Notes under the pieces: generated by a model | What the model was told of the DNA's origin: nothing | What the model saw: the letters and a program-made list of their open reading frames with translations, nothing else | Databases searched by the model: none | Program-made: the position numbers and the translations under genes | DNA from: Woeseiaceae bacterium | Lineage (GTDB): Bacteria; Pseudomonadota; Gammaproteobacteria; Steroidobacterales; Woeseiaceae | Direction of reading: 5' to 3' | NCBI GenBank assembly: GCA_024640365.1 | Contig: JAHEFE010000025.1 | Coordinates: 1-42,115, forward strand | Length of the DNA: 42,115 nucleotides | Part shown: piece after piece, positions 1 through 7,803 of the stretch | How the letters are laid out: every line of letters starts with the position of its first letter | Position numbering within the stretch: position 1 is the stretch's first letter

Positions 1-75
1 AAAAACGTCGGCAATCAGCTCTCGCATGTAGCGGCCTCCATTGCCGTGGGCTAGTGTGATGTGGCCGGCGCTCAT
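1..75 (-). CDS. hypE: HypE, hydrogenase maturation protein, N-terminal fragment
   Basis: The minus strand from 75 down to the window edge encodes 25 residues starting MSAGHITLAHGNGG and continuing RYMRELIADVF. This matches the conserved HypE N-terminus (LAHGxGGRxMxxLI). HypE dehydrates the S-carbamoyl group received from HypF into the thiocyanate that becomes the CN ligands of the NiFe active site. The ATG overlaps the hypF stop codon in the string TAATG (75-77 stop, 73-75 start), so the two genes are translationally coupled. The gene is cut by the window edge and is too short to appear as a long reading frame. The identification rests on the motif plus its position directly after hypF. Confidence 0.85.
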   Translation of the reverse strand, partial: MSAGHITLAHGNGGRYMRELIADVF

Positions 76-2390
76 TAGTGAACTTCTCCCCTGGCTGCAA
101 CTTCAACGAGTTGACCGAAACTCAGTGCTGCATCATTACAGGGCAGTGACTCTGCCCAGTTCACCGCGAAGCCGTTTGCTTGCAGATTTTCGCGAACCAG
201 TTCGGTTAGGCGACGATTCTGAAATACGCCACCGGCGAGTCCCACGTTGTTGATTCCTGTCATGTCACGCACAACTCGGGACTGGTGCAGAATGACTAAT
301 GCCAGGGTTGCGTGAAAATCTGCGGCCAACTGTTCGGCCGGAATGCTCTTCCTGGCTATATGTTGCACTAGTGGCCGCCAGTCACTGCGCCATATTCCGG
401 CCTCGTCTTTCTCCAGCGGCAGCGCTATGGCTGCTCCCCGGGTCGTGGCGAGGGCTTCCAGCAGTATTGGAGCCTGCGCCTCGTAACTGCATTTGTGGAT
501 ATTGCAGATCAGAGCGGCTGCTCCGTCAAATAATCGACCAACAGCACTCGTTGTAGGGCTATTTACATGCCTTTGCCAAGCGTGATACGCGAGACCTGTT
601 ACATCGGGACAATCATGCCACTGTAATTGACTGCCCCACATCATGGCTGCTGCGCTGCGCCACGGCGCGCGTCCAACCTTGTCGCCGCCAGGTGGATGGA
701 AGGGCCGCATGCTGCAGATCCTTTGCCAGTGACCCGGTTGTCCAACCAGACATTCGCCGCCCCACAACGTGCCATCCTCACCGAGTCCGACGCCGTCCCA
801 GGTAAACATTACCCAGTCACTGATTAATTCATGTTCCGCAGCCACCGCGGAGGCGTGTGCGTGATGATGCCAAACCTGCTGCAGCGGCAGATTCATGGAG
901 CGGGCGAGACGGGTAGTTGCGTAATCAGGGTGAGCATCACAGGCCACTTGCTTGATTCTGACCCCGTACAGTTTTTGCAAATCTCGGTTGACCAATTGCA
1001 GCGTCTCGATACTGCGCGGGCGATCCATTTCGCCAATATGAGGCGAGACAACCGCTCGTTTATTCCAGCCAAGTGCGATTGTATTCTTCATTTGTCCGCC
1101 GAATGCGAGCGTTGCGGTCTTGAGGCCCCTGGGCAAATACAACTCAGTGGGTGCGGAACCGCGACCCATTCGGATAGCCGTCACAGTGTTCCCAATACGC
1201 CGGACAACGGGATCATCTGCAGGCCGAACTATGCGGCGATTGTGATGCAGGAAAGCATCGGCAATGGCAGCGAGCCGCGATTCGGCATCGCGGTTATCGA
1301 CTAAGACGGGCTCGCCGCTTATGTTGCCCGAGGTTGCAACCAGTGGGCCTGCGAAGTCATTCAGTAGTAATTGGTGCAAGGGGCTATAGGGGAGAAAAAC
1401 GCCAAGTTCTGACAGTCCGGGAGCCAGGTTGTCGGCTAATGAGTAACCTGCTTTCTTTGTAAGCAAAACGATAGGTCTTGACGGACCGGTAAGTGCCTCC
1501 TCTTCCTCGGGGCTTATTCTGACCTCTGTCTTAACAACGCCGAGAGGATCTTTTTGAGTCACTGGGAACATGACCGCCAAGGGTTTTTCGGGCCGCTGTT
1601 TTCGTTCACGCAAGCGTGCGACGGCGATGGTGTTGCTGGCGTCGCACATCAGGTGATACCCCCCAATGCCCTTGACCGCAACTATCTTTCCTTGCTTCAG
1701 TAATTGAATGGTGCGGCTCAATGCCAGGTCCGTCTGCTCGGCAACTGTAGCGCCGGCGAATCTCAATTCCAGACTAGGTCCGCATACTGGACAGGCAAGT
1801 GGCTCCGCGTGAAAACGTCGATCCAGAGGATCATCATATTCATGTTGGCAATCGGCGCACAATGGAAACTCAGCCATGCTCGTGTTGGCGCGATCGTAGG
1901 GCATGCTCTTGATCAATGTATAGCGGGGACCGCACTGGGTACAGTTGATGAATGGATATCGATAGCGACGATTGTCAGGGTCGTTCAATTCTTCGAAGCA
2001 ATCAGCACACATGAAATAGTCTGGAGGCACAAAAATATTGGCTGAGTGATGCGCGTCGCTTCTGGCAATTCGAAAATCCGGCAAGAGGTCAGCGTCAATC
2101 CTCTCGTCGGCTACCAGCGCAGGTTGCGCCAGGGGTGGTGCTTTGCTGATCAATTCCAAGCGAAATTGGCGCAGTGTTTGAGGCGACCCCTGCGCAAGTA
2201 TTTCAACTTCGCCGAGTGTGTTTTTTACCCAACCATGAATGCGGTAATGTGAGGCCAGACGAAAAACAAAAGGACGAAAGCCAACTCCTTGTACGTGCCC
2301 TTTGAGACAAAACCGCCGGGACATCAGCGTTTGATCGTAAATCACGACAGGTAGTAATCGACTTGTTTCGATGTCACGAATATCAGCCAT
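75..2390 (-). CDS. hypF: HypF carbamoyltransferase, [NiFe] hydrogenase maturation
   Basis: About 771 residues, the normal length for HypF, which uses carbamoyl phosphate and ATP to carbamoylate the C-terminal cysteine of HypE. Domains in order are: an N-terminal acylphosphatase-like domain (GHVQGVGFRPF); paired zinc-finger motifs (CADC, CTQCGPRY, CADC, CPVCGP); a YrdC-like domain (KGIGGYHLMCDA, RPEKPLAVM); and a Kae1-like carbamoyltransferase domain with the metal site HHHAHA, then DGVGLGEDG and GLAGGVFQNR. I chose ATG 2390 because it overlaps the hypD stop by 8 bases and has a weak AAAGG site. ATG 2324 is a possible alternative just before the acylphosphatase motif but has no ribosome binding site. 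The frame stays open further upstream, but that stretch lies antisense-free inside hypD and shows no HypF similarity. Confidence 0.95.
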   Translation of the reverse strand: MADIRDIETSRLLPVVIYDQTLMSRRFCLKGHVQGVGFRPFVFRLASHYRIHGWVKNTLGEVEILAQGSPQTLRQFRLELISKAPPLAQPALVADERIDADLLPDFRIARSDAHHSANIFVPPDYFMCADCFEELNDPDNRRYRYPFINCTQCGPRYTLIKSMPYDRANTSMAEFPLCADCQHEYDDPLDRRFHAEPLACPVCGPSLELRFAGATVAEQTDLALSRTIQLLKQGKIVAVKGIGGYHLMCDASNTIAVARLRERKQRPEKPLAVMFPVTQKDPLGVVKTEVRISPEEEEALTGPSRPIVLLTKKAGYSLADNLAPGLSELGVFLPYSPLHQLLLNDFAGPLVATSGNISGEPVLVDNRDAESRLAAIADAFLHHNRRIVRPADDPVVRRIGNTVTAIRMGRGSAPTELYLPRGLKTATLAFGGQMKNTIALGWNKRAVVSPHIGEMDRPRSIETLQLVNRDLQKLYGVRIKQVACDAHPDYATTRLARSMNLPLQQVWHHHAHASAVAAEHELISDWVMFTWDGVGLGEDGTLWGGECLVGQPGHWQRICSMRPFHPPGGDKVGRAPWRSAAAMMWGSQLQWHDCPDVTGLAYHAWQRHVNSPTTSAVGRLFDGAAALICNIHKCSYEAQAPILLEALATTRGAAIALPLEKDEAGIWRSDWRPLVQHIARKSIPAEQLAADFHATLALVILHQSRVVRDMTGINNVGLAGGVFQNRRLTELVRENLQANGFAVNWAESLPCNDAALSFGQLVEVAARGEVH

Positions 2391-3510
2391 GTGTAGCTGC
2401 CTTTCGTGTTCCGGCACGAAGGTTATTACGTATTCCGTTTGACCACCAAATTCGGCAGGCACCTTCATCGGACACCATGCAAGGCCCAACCGGTTGAGCA
2501 GGCAGGCATGCGACACCGTAAAGCCGACATTGATTCGGATTAATTCTTCCCAGGACGACACGAGCGCAGTCGCATCCGGCTGGCATTTTCCCAACCCGCT
2601 TTCGTGACGCGTCCGCGTACTGTGGAAAATGTGCCTGCACATCGTGTTGTTGGAACTCTGGCTGCAAGCGGTAACCTGATGTTGGAATGATGCCAATGCC
2701 TCGCCAGTTAGCATCAACAATTCCCAATACACGCGCCAAGCAAGATTGTGCATAGCTATTGCCGCCGGGCCGTACAACTTCGGTATAGCAGTTATCGAGG
2801 AATGGCTGATTTCCGATTATTTGCCGGAGCACCGAATAGATTGCGGCGACCAATGTGTTGGCTCGAAAGCCAGCGATAGCAGTCGGAATATTGTGTCGTT
2901 CAGGGACGAAGCGCCACTCATCGGCACCCATGATAGTGGCAACGTGCCCAGGCGCGATCAAGGCGTCGAAGCCTGGATTGTCACTTTCCAGTAACATAGA
3001 GACCGCAGGCCAGGTACGGCGGCCGGACAGTAATAGCAAAAGATTGTCCGGCGCTCCCTGGGCGAGCATGGCTGCAACGGGAGCCATCGTTGTTTCAAAT
3101 CCAGCAGCGAAAAAAACGACAGTTCTTTTGGGTTCGGCTAATGCAAGTTGTAATGCTTCAAGCGGTGTGGCGATTGCTCGAATATCGGCGCCAGCGGCAC
3201 GTGCTTCCAGTAGCGTGCGAATTTCTCGTTGCGGCAGATTGACCGGAACTCGCAGCATGTCGCCAAACGCGACCAGTGTTATTGGTTCGTGCAATGCAAG
3301 CTGAATGGCTGCGTAAATATCTTCCTCTGGGCAGATGCATACAGGACAGCCTGGCCCTGCGATCAATTCGATCCTGGCAGGTAAGGCTGTACGTAAACCC
3401 GTTGCGCTGACAGTGCGCTCGTGACCGCCGCATACATTCATGATGCGCACTCGGTTCGGCAGCTCCAGGTGCTGGATCTTCTCGAGCCAATATGCTGCTG
3501 TTTGCTGCAT
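2383..3510 (-). CDS. hypD: HypD, iron-sulfur scaffold for Fe(CN)2CO assembly
   Basis: 375 residues, typical for HypD, which together with HypC holds the iron while CN and CO ligands are attached. Conserved motifs are visible: MNVCGGHE near residue 24, GPGCPVC near 53 with the thiol-disulfide cysteines, GFETT near 138, and the C-terminal cluster region with GCDC, NQCRLYG and PVGPCMVSDEGAC. The usual AYY end after EGAC is replaced here by IWWSNGIRNN and a short basic tail, a small divergence. It starts 16 bases after hypB ends and overlaps hypF by 8 bases, so it is part of the hypCABDFE operon. Confidence 0.95.
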   Translation of the reverse strand: MQQTAAYWLEKIQHLELPNRVRIMNVCGGHERTVSATGLRTALPARIELIAGPGCPVCICPEEDIYAAIQLALHEPITLVAFGDMLRVPVNLPQREIRTLLEARAAGADIRAIATPLEALQLALAEPKRTVVFFAAGFETTMAPVAAMLAQGAPDNLLLLLSGRRTWPAVSMLLESDNPGFDALIAPGHVATIMGADEWRFVPERHNIPTAIAGFRANTLVAAIYSVLRQIIGNQPFLDNCYTEVVRPGGNSYAQSCLARVLGIVDANWRGIGIIPTSGYRLQPEFQQHDVQAHFPQYADASRKRVGKMPAGCDCARVVLGRINPNQCRLYGVACLPAQPVGPCMVSDEGACRIWWSNGIRNNLRAGTRKAATHG

Positions 3511-3526
3511 CGGGATGACTTCTTGA

Positions 3527-4321
3527 TTATGGAGTTGGTGGTGGCGCTGCCAGTTGTCGTGATACGACGAATTCGCGTCGCTGCTGCTGCAAACTGCGCT
3601 CTCTACGCAGCCAATTCACCCAGCGAGTAAGTGTGTCTGTATTACGTGCGGACACAGGAATAATTTCCGCTGTGTTCGAGAGATTTCGCAGGTGTTGCGT
3701 AGCGACATAAAGGTCAAAGTCATCAAGTACTTCCAGTAGATCGATTTTTGATATCAAAACCAAATCAGCGGCGCGAAACATGACCGGGTATTTTGCTGGT
3801 TTGTCGTCGCCCTCGGGTACCGACAGCATTACGACGTTTCGATGCTGGCCGAGATCGAAAGCAGCCGGGCATACGAGGTTACCGACATTTTCAATAAACA
3901 AAATATCGAGTTCGTTCAGGTCCAACTCATGCAATGCATCGTGAATCAGGTGCGCATCAAGGTGGCAGGCACTGCCGGTGCAAATCTGAATTGCTGGAAC
4001 ACCTTTGGCGCGAATTCGTTCCGCGTCGTTTTCTGTTTCCAGGTCACCTTCGATGACGGCGATTTGAAATTCGTTGCTTAGTGCGTCAATGGTGGCTTCG
4101 AGTAAAGCCGTCTTGCCGGCCCCCGGCGACGACATCAGATTGATGGCGAGGACGTGCTTTTGATCGAGGTGTTCCCGGTTGTGGGCAGCAACCTCGTCGT
4201 TGGCTGACAGTAATTTTCCCATGACCGAAACTGCCAGGTGCTCAGTGCGATGCACCTCTGCAGATTTATGATGGTTATGCTCGGTATTATTTCCTATTGA
4301 ACATCCGCAGGTTTCACACAT
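3527..4321 (-). CDS. hypB: HypB, GTPase for nickel insertion
   Basis: 264 residues. HypB is the GTPase that, with HypA, delivers nickel to the hydrogenase large subunit. The N-terminus carries the high-affinity metal motif MCETCGC followed by a short His-containing stretch (EHNHHK), much smaller than the poly-His storage tract of some HypB proteins. The GTPase shows the P-loop SSPGAGKT, switch region EGDLET, the metal motif ACHLDAH, CPAAFDLG, and SKIDLL for guanine recognition. An AGGAGGG site 8 bases upstream supports ATG 4321. The start lies inside the 3' end of hypA (28-base overlap), which fits coupled HypA/HypB synthesis. Confidence 0.96.
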   Translation of the reverse strand: MCETCGCSIGNNTEHNHHKSAEVHRTEHLAVSVMGKLLSANDEVAAHNREHLDQKHVLAINLMSSPGAGKTALLEATIDALSNEFQIAVIEGDLETENDAERIRAKGVPAIQICTGSACHLDAHLIHDALHELDLNELDILFIENVGNLVCPAAFDLGQHRNVVMLSVPEGDDKPAKYPVMFRAADLVLISKIDLLEVLDDFDLYVATQHLRNLSNTAEIIPVSARNTDTLTRWVNWLRRERSLQQQRREFVVSRQLAAPPPTP

Positions 4322-4695
4322 TGCATTAGCCCTCCTGAGTTTTGCCGAGGTGGGGAATAGAACTCTAGTCTCTCAAGTATTAATTCGTCACCGCTGACTA
4401 ATTGGGTTTGCCACGATCCGCACTTGTTGCAGTTGAGCTTGTTGGCAGTGGTCTCCGATTGACAGTCACATGTCAGGCACCGCACTTGTACGGTTCCCGT
4501 TCTTATTTCCAGCTCAGCGTCACTGCCGATGGTGCCGGCAGCGACTAGCGGAAAAGCCCTGGCGAGAAGAGGTGGTTCGACCCCCGATAGCGGACCTATG
4601 CGAATTATGATCCGTGCGACGTTGGTTAGGCATTGTTTCGCAGCGACAGCTTCAATCTGTTCAATTAGGGCGTTACATATCGCTAGCTCATGCAT
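4294..4695 (-). CDS. hypA: HypA, nickel chaperone
   Basis: 133 residues, slightly longer than the usual 113-120 because of a C-terminal tail after the core fold. HypA binds nickel through the N-terminal MHE motif, present as MHELAI, and a structural zinc through two CxxC pairs, here CLTC and CNKC. It works with HypB to load Ni into the hydrogenase precursor. The ATG overlaps the hypC stop by 8 bases and the 3' end overlaps hypB by 28 bases, so the operon is tightly coupled. Confidence 0.95.
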   Translation of the reverse strand: MHELAICNALIEQIEAVAAKQCLTNVARIIIRIGPLSGVEPPLLARAFPLVAAGTIGSDAELEIRTGTVQVRCLTCDCQSETTANKLNCNKCGSWQTQLVSGDELILERLEFYSPPRQNSGGLMQCVKPADVQ

Positions 4696-4915
4696 TGGCA
4701 GCTAGTATTTCGTCAAAAAGTTCCCACGAGGACAGGGCATCTGTCGGGGAGACTTTCTGGATAGCGTAGCCAACATGGACCAACACGAAGTCGCCAGGGG
4801 CGATTTGTTCATCCTGCAGCATGAAGAGGCTCACTTCCCTCTTGATACCCATGGCTTCACATGTGGACATGAATCCATTTGTGCTTCGGACCATCATTGG
4901 GACTGCAAGACACAT
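4688..4915 (-). CDS. hypC: HypC/HupF small hydrogenase maturation chaperone
   Basis: 75 residues beginning MCLAVP. The conserved Cys2 binds HypD and the iron centre and then the large-subunit precursor. The family motif GDFVLVHVGYAIQK is present. It is the first gene of the minus-strand maturation operon and has a GGAG site 8 bases before the ATG. A single HypC/HybG type protein is present in the window, so it probably serves the adjacent hydrogenase. Confidence 0.95.
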   Translation of the reverse strand: MCLAVPMMVRSTNGFMSTCEAMGIKREVSLFMLQDEQIAPGDFVLVHVGYAIQKVSPTDALSSWELFDEILAANA

Positions 4916-5168
4916 TCAGTCGCTCCAGGTTTTAACTCCTGGCCGGAGCCGGAGGTGGAACTCCCCCAGATTCAAGAATACCGCTGCCAAATAGCTAGAA
5001 ACTGTAAGTGATAGTGCTTATATCGCAACTGGAACATGGGGTCTTAACTATAAATATAGCGGGTAATTCTGCACTTTCTGCGCGCTACCTGACCGACGTC
5101 AATGGATTGGCTCGGAGTGCACTGGAAGTGCGGCATGCCTGATTGTCCGCTGCGAAAAGGCGAGAGCG
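4916..5168. promoter_or_regulatory. Divergent intergenic region between hyp operon and hydrogenase operon
   Basis: This 253-base gap separates the first codons of hypC (minus) and the protease gene (plus), so it must hold the promoters for both operons. An AT-rich stretch at 5048-5060 (ACTATAAATATAG) could be a minus-10 region for the plus strand, but I see no convincing minus-35 partner. A small inverted repeat, CCAGG-8-CCTGG, lies at 4925-4942. I looked for a sigma-54 site and an FNR-type palindrome and found neither in good form. Confidence 0.4.
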
Positions 5169-5687
5169 ATGGGCGAGACACTGATCCTCGGAGTAGGTAA
5201 CGTGCTGCTTTCAGACGATGGCGCCGGCGTATATGCGATGCGGCGACTTCGCGAGTCAGTACCAGGCTTGATTAGCGTCCGATACATCGATGCGGGCACC
5301 TTGAGTTTTATGCTGGCCCCTGATTTTGAAGATGTAACGAACCTGATCGTCTTTGATGCGGCGGATCTCAAATCCCAGCCCGGCACTGTTGCGTGTTTCA
5401 TCAATAATGAAATGGACGATTTTCTGTACGCAGGAAGCCGCAGTGTCCACGAAGTCGGACTGTCCGACATCATGGACTTCAGTCGATTACTGGATAGTAT
5501 CCCCCCTAATCGTGCATTGATCGGCATTCAGCCTGATGTTGTTGATTGGGGCGAATTCCCTAGCGAAGCGGTGGCGGAAGCCATTCCTCGCGCCGTAGCC
5601 ATTGCTCGAAATCTTGTCGAAGTCTGGTCGCTCCCGCCGTTGTTACCGAGTAACCCGAGCGGAGTATCCCTGCATGTCCAGCCTTGA
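5169..5687 (+). CDS. Hydrogenase maturation endopeptidase (HyaD/HupD/HynD type)
   Basis: 172 residues, the usual size for the M52 nickel-dependent protease that removes the C-terminal peptide of the large subunit once nickel is in place. The N-terminal signature GVGNVLLSDDGAGV is clear, with Asp in the place of the metal-binding Glu16 of E. coli HybD. VFDAAD corresponds to the Asp62 region and SVHEVGLSDIM to the His93 region. It is the first gene of the plus-strand hydrogenase operon, with an AAGG site about 8 bases before ATG, and overlaps the next gene by 14 bases. The substrate is presumably the large subunit encoded at 9233-10951. Confidence 0.93.
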   Translation: MGETLILGVGNVLLSDDGAGVYAMRRLRESVPGLISVRYIDAGTLSFMLAPDFEDVTNLIVFDAADLKSQPGTVACFINNEMDDFLYAGSRSVHEVGLSDIMDFSRLLDSIPPNRALIGIQPDVVDWGEFPSEAVAEAIPRAVAIARNLVEVWSLPPLLPSNPSGVSLHVQP

Positions 5688-6093
5688 CCACTTTGATATT
5701 TTTGTAGATTCCGGAACGGGCAATATTGATCTCTTGTTGCACGAAATACGGCATGCTTTGCTGCGATTGAGCAAAGGTCGGCAGGGGGCAGTTATTGATC
5801 TCAAGAGCCTTCCTCTGGGTCCCGGCGAGGAAGAACGCCTGCTGCTATTGCTCGGTAAGGGTGAGGTGCACGCAGAATTAATGACCTTGGGAGTTACTGA
5901 GATTGAGGAAACACAAATACCGGGCGTTTGGGTGACGACCCACCGCAATAATGCCGGGGAGGAGATGGCGAAATATATCGAGATCACTCGAGTGCCAGAT
6001 ATTCTGCACTCTCAGCGCCAGGACATGCTTCGCGGAATTCAACGTCTCAATGATCAGCTTGGAATCGATGGAGGATTCGGCGATGGGCGATAA
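5674..6093 (+). CDS. HupH C-terminal-domain-like hydrogenase expression protein (short)
   Basis: 139 residues from the ATG at 5674, which has GGAG at 5661-5664. It resembles the C-terminal domain of HupH/HyaF hydrogenase expression proteins: the stretch LPLGPGEEERL, LLGKGEVHAEL, EIEETQIPGVWV and a closing region with EITRVPDIL. Full-length HupH/HyaF proteins are roughly twice this size, so only one domain is present here. These proteins are thought to help in assembly of the iron-sulfur small subunit. It overlaps the protease gene by 14 bases and the small-subunit gene by 11, so it is an integral part of the operon. Family assignment is by motif recall, not by search. Confidence 0.7.
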   Translation: MSSLDHFDIFVDSGTGNIDLLLHEIRHALLRLSKGRQGAVIDLKSLPLGPGEEERLLLLLGKGEVHAELMTLGVTEIEETQIPGVWVTTHRNNAGEEMAKYIEITRVPDILHSQRQDMLRGIQRLNDQLGIDGGFGDGR

Positions 6094-7153
6094 ACGTTCC
6101 TTAGGTGATCTTCTATTTAGCCAAGGTGTGTCGCGGCGGGGGTTCATGAAATATTGCGCCACCCTGACGTCATTGATGGCGTTGCCACCTGCGATGATCA
6201 GCCGCGTAGCAATGGCGTTAGAGCAAGCACGCCGGCCCTCTGTAATCTGGTTGTCGTTTCAGGAATGCACAGGGTGCACCGAGTCGTTGACGCGGGCACA
6301 CGCGCCGACCATCGAAAGCCTCATATTTGACGCTATTTCCCTCGACTATCATCACACGCTACAGGCCGCTGCTGGTGACGCTGCAGAGAGTGCTCGACTG
6401 TCGGCAATGCAGGAAAATAAAGGTTCCTACCTGCTGGTTGTTGATGGTTCTATTCCGCTGGGAAACGCTGGCTTTTCTACCATTGCCGGTGTTAGCAATG
6501 TGGACATGTTGCGAGAGACCGCCAAAGATGCGGCCGCTATTATCGCCGTCGGTTCATGCGCCGCTTTTGGTGGTCTGCCGCATGCCAAACCCAACCCGAC
6601 GGGCGCGGTCAGCGTCGAGGAGGTCATAACCGACAAACCGATAATCAATATTCCAGGTTGTCCGCCTATACCTATAGTTATTAGCGGTGTCCTGGCTCAC
6701 TACCTGACATTTGGAACCATTCCTGAGCTTGATTCGTTAAAACGACCAATAGTTTTCTATGGTCAGACTATTCATGATCGTTGCTATCGCCGACCATTTT
6801 ACGACAAGGGTCAGTACGCAGAAACCTTCGATGACGAAGGAGCGCGCAAAGGTTGGTGCCTGTACAAACTGGGTTGCAAAGGGCCATTGACCTACAACGC
6901 CTGTGCCACCCTTAAATGGAACGCGGGCACCAGTTTTCCGATCGGCTCTGGCCATGGATGCCTGGGTTGTTCGGAGCCGAATTTTTGGGATAAAGGCAGC
7001 TTTTATGCACCGGTTTCAGTCGGCCAATGGGGCAGCAGGGAGGCTCTGTTCGCGGCGGCAGCTGGCGGCGCGGTGCTCGGTTTGGGCTCGGCATTGGCCG
7101 TACATCGGCGACAGAAGAAAGCCGCCCGTGAGGAAAAGGAGTCGGCATCATGA
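6083..7153 (+). CDS. hynS: [NiFe] hydrogenase small subunit, Tat-exported, group 1e type
   Basis: 356 residues. Start ATG 6083 has GGAGG 8 bases upstream. A twin-arginine signal (SRRGFMK, residues 17-23) directs export of the folded heterodimer. Cluster ligands are visible: proximal ECTGCTES (C62, C65), GSCAAFGG and GCPP; medial and distal HDRCYRR, GWCLYKLGCKG, NAC and GHGCLGCSEPNFWD. The two extra proximal cysteines of oxygen-tolerant membrane hydrogenases are absent (Gly in CTGC and in AFGG), so the proximal cluster should be a standard [4Fe-4S]. A C-terminal hydrophobic helix (about residues 323-343) followed by basic residues anchors the protein in the membrane. It overlaps isp1 by ATGA. 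The gene order after it matches Thiocapsa hynS-isp1-isp2-hynL. Confidence 0.95.
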   Translation: MGDKRSLGDLLFSQGVSRRGFMKYCATLTSLMALPPAMISRVAMALEQARRPSVIWLSFQECTGCTESLTRAHAPTIESLIFDAISLDYHHTLQAAAGDAAESARLSAMQENKGSYLLVVDGSIPLGNAGFSTIAGVSNVDMLRETAKDAAAIIAVGSCAAFGGLPHAKPNPTGAVSVEEVITDKPIINIPGCPPIPIVISGVLAHYLTFGTIPELDSLKRPIVFYGQTIHDRCYRRPFYDKGQYAETFDDEGARKGWCLYKLGCKGPLTYNACATLKWNAGTSFPIGSGHGCLGCSEPNFWDKGSFYAPVSVGQWGSREALFAAAAGGAVLGLGSALAVHRRQKKAAREEKESAS

Positions 7154-7803
7154 CGTTGCTCGATTTTGCCCGTGGACCAGGATTGCAAATATCTTTCATC
7201 ATCCTGATGTTTGGAGTTAGTTGGCGACTCGCTGGCACGGTACTGCAGCGCTACTCAATAGATAACAGTCCGGGTCGTCATCAGTCTACCGTGATAGATA
7301 GTTTGCGGACCATGGTTGTTCGCTCTATGCCCGTTCACCAATTCGAGAAACATATCAAGCTGCAGCACTATTCGGGCTACCTTTGGCATATTGGTTTGTT
7401 CACATCGGTTCTGATGTTTGCGCCGCATATTCAGTTATTCAAATCGGTTCTTGGCTTTGGCTGGCCGGCGCTGCCTAATAGCGTGATCCTGATTTGTGCG
7501 TCGCTCGCAATTGCAATTTTGCTGGGGTTAACAATCAGGCGGCTGACACATCCGGTGCATCGACTCATTTCAACGGCCGACGATTACATTAGTGTTTTTC
7601 TTACCGTATTCGCGCTCCTTACCGGCATCCTTGCATACTCGCATCTCGGACTACGTTACGAATTGATGCTGGCCATTCACCTGCTCAGTGCTGAAGCTCT
7701 GATCATATGGTTCCCGTTTGGCAAACTGATTCATACCCTGATGATTTTCCCATCCCGATACCAGATTGGTGCTACTTACGGACACAGGGGGGTGAAAGCA
7801 TGA
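7150..7803 (+). CDS. isp1: Isp1, cytochrome b-type membrane subunit of the hydrogenase
   Basis: 217 residues with about five hydrophobic membrane segments and several histidines placed near helix ends (HYSGYLWHIG, HLGLRYELMLAIHLL), as in the NarI/DsrM/HdrE type di-heme cytochrome b family. In Thiocapsa and related organisms Isp1 sits between the small and large hydrogenase subunits and passes electrons from the small subunit toward the quinone pool or Isp2. It overlaps both the small-subunit gene and isp2 by ATGA, so it is translationally coupled on both sides. Heme ligands are inferred from the family and were not mapped. Confidence 0.88.
   Translation: MTLLDFARGPGLQISFIILMFGVSWRLAGTVLQRYSIDNSPGRHQSTVIDSLRTMVVRSMPVHQFEKHIKLQHYSGYLWHIGLFTSVLMFAPHIQLFKSVLGFGWPALPNSVILICASLAIAILLGLTIRRLTHPVHRLISTADDYISVFLTVFALLTGILAYSHLGLRYELMLAIHLLSAEALIIWFPFGKLIHTLMIFPSRYQIGATYGHRGVKA

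Noticed and set aside
2391..2777. N-terminal extension of hypF of about 129 codons
   Set aside because: The extension lies inside hypD in another frame, has no similarity to HypF, and hypF has an overlap-coupled start at 2390.
2855..3304. Plus-strand open frame opposite hypD
   Set aside because: It mirrors hypD in a different frame; the composition is that of an antisense shadow and there is no ribosome site.
5100..5168. Sigma-54 promoter in front of the hydrogenase operon
   Set aside because: The best match (TGGAAG with a downstream TGC) has the wrong GG-to-GC spacing by one base and poor consensus.
6083..7153. Oxygen-tolerant six-cysteine proximal cluster
   Set aside because: Both extra Cys positions are Gly in this sequence.
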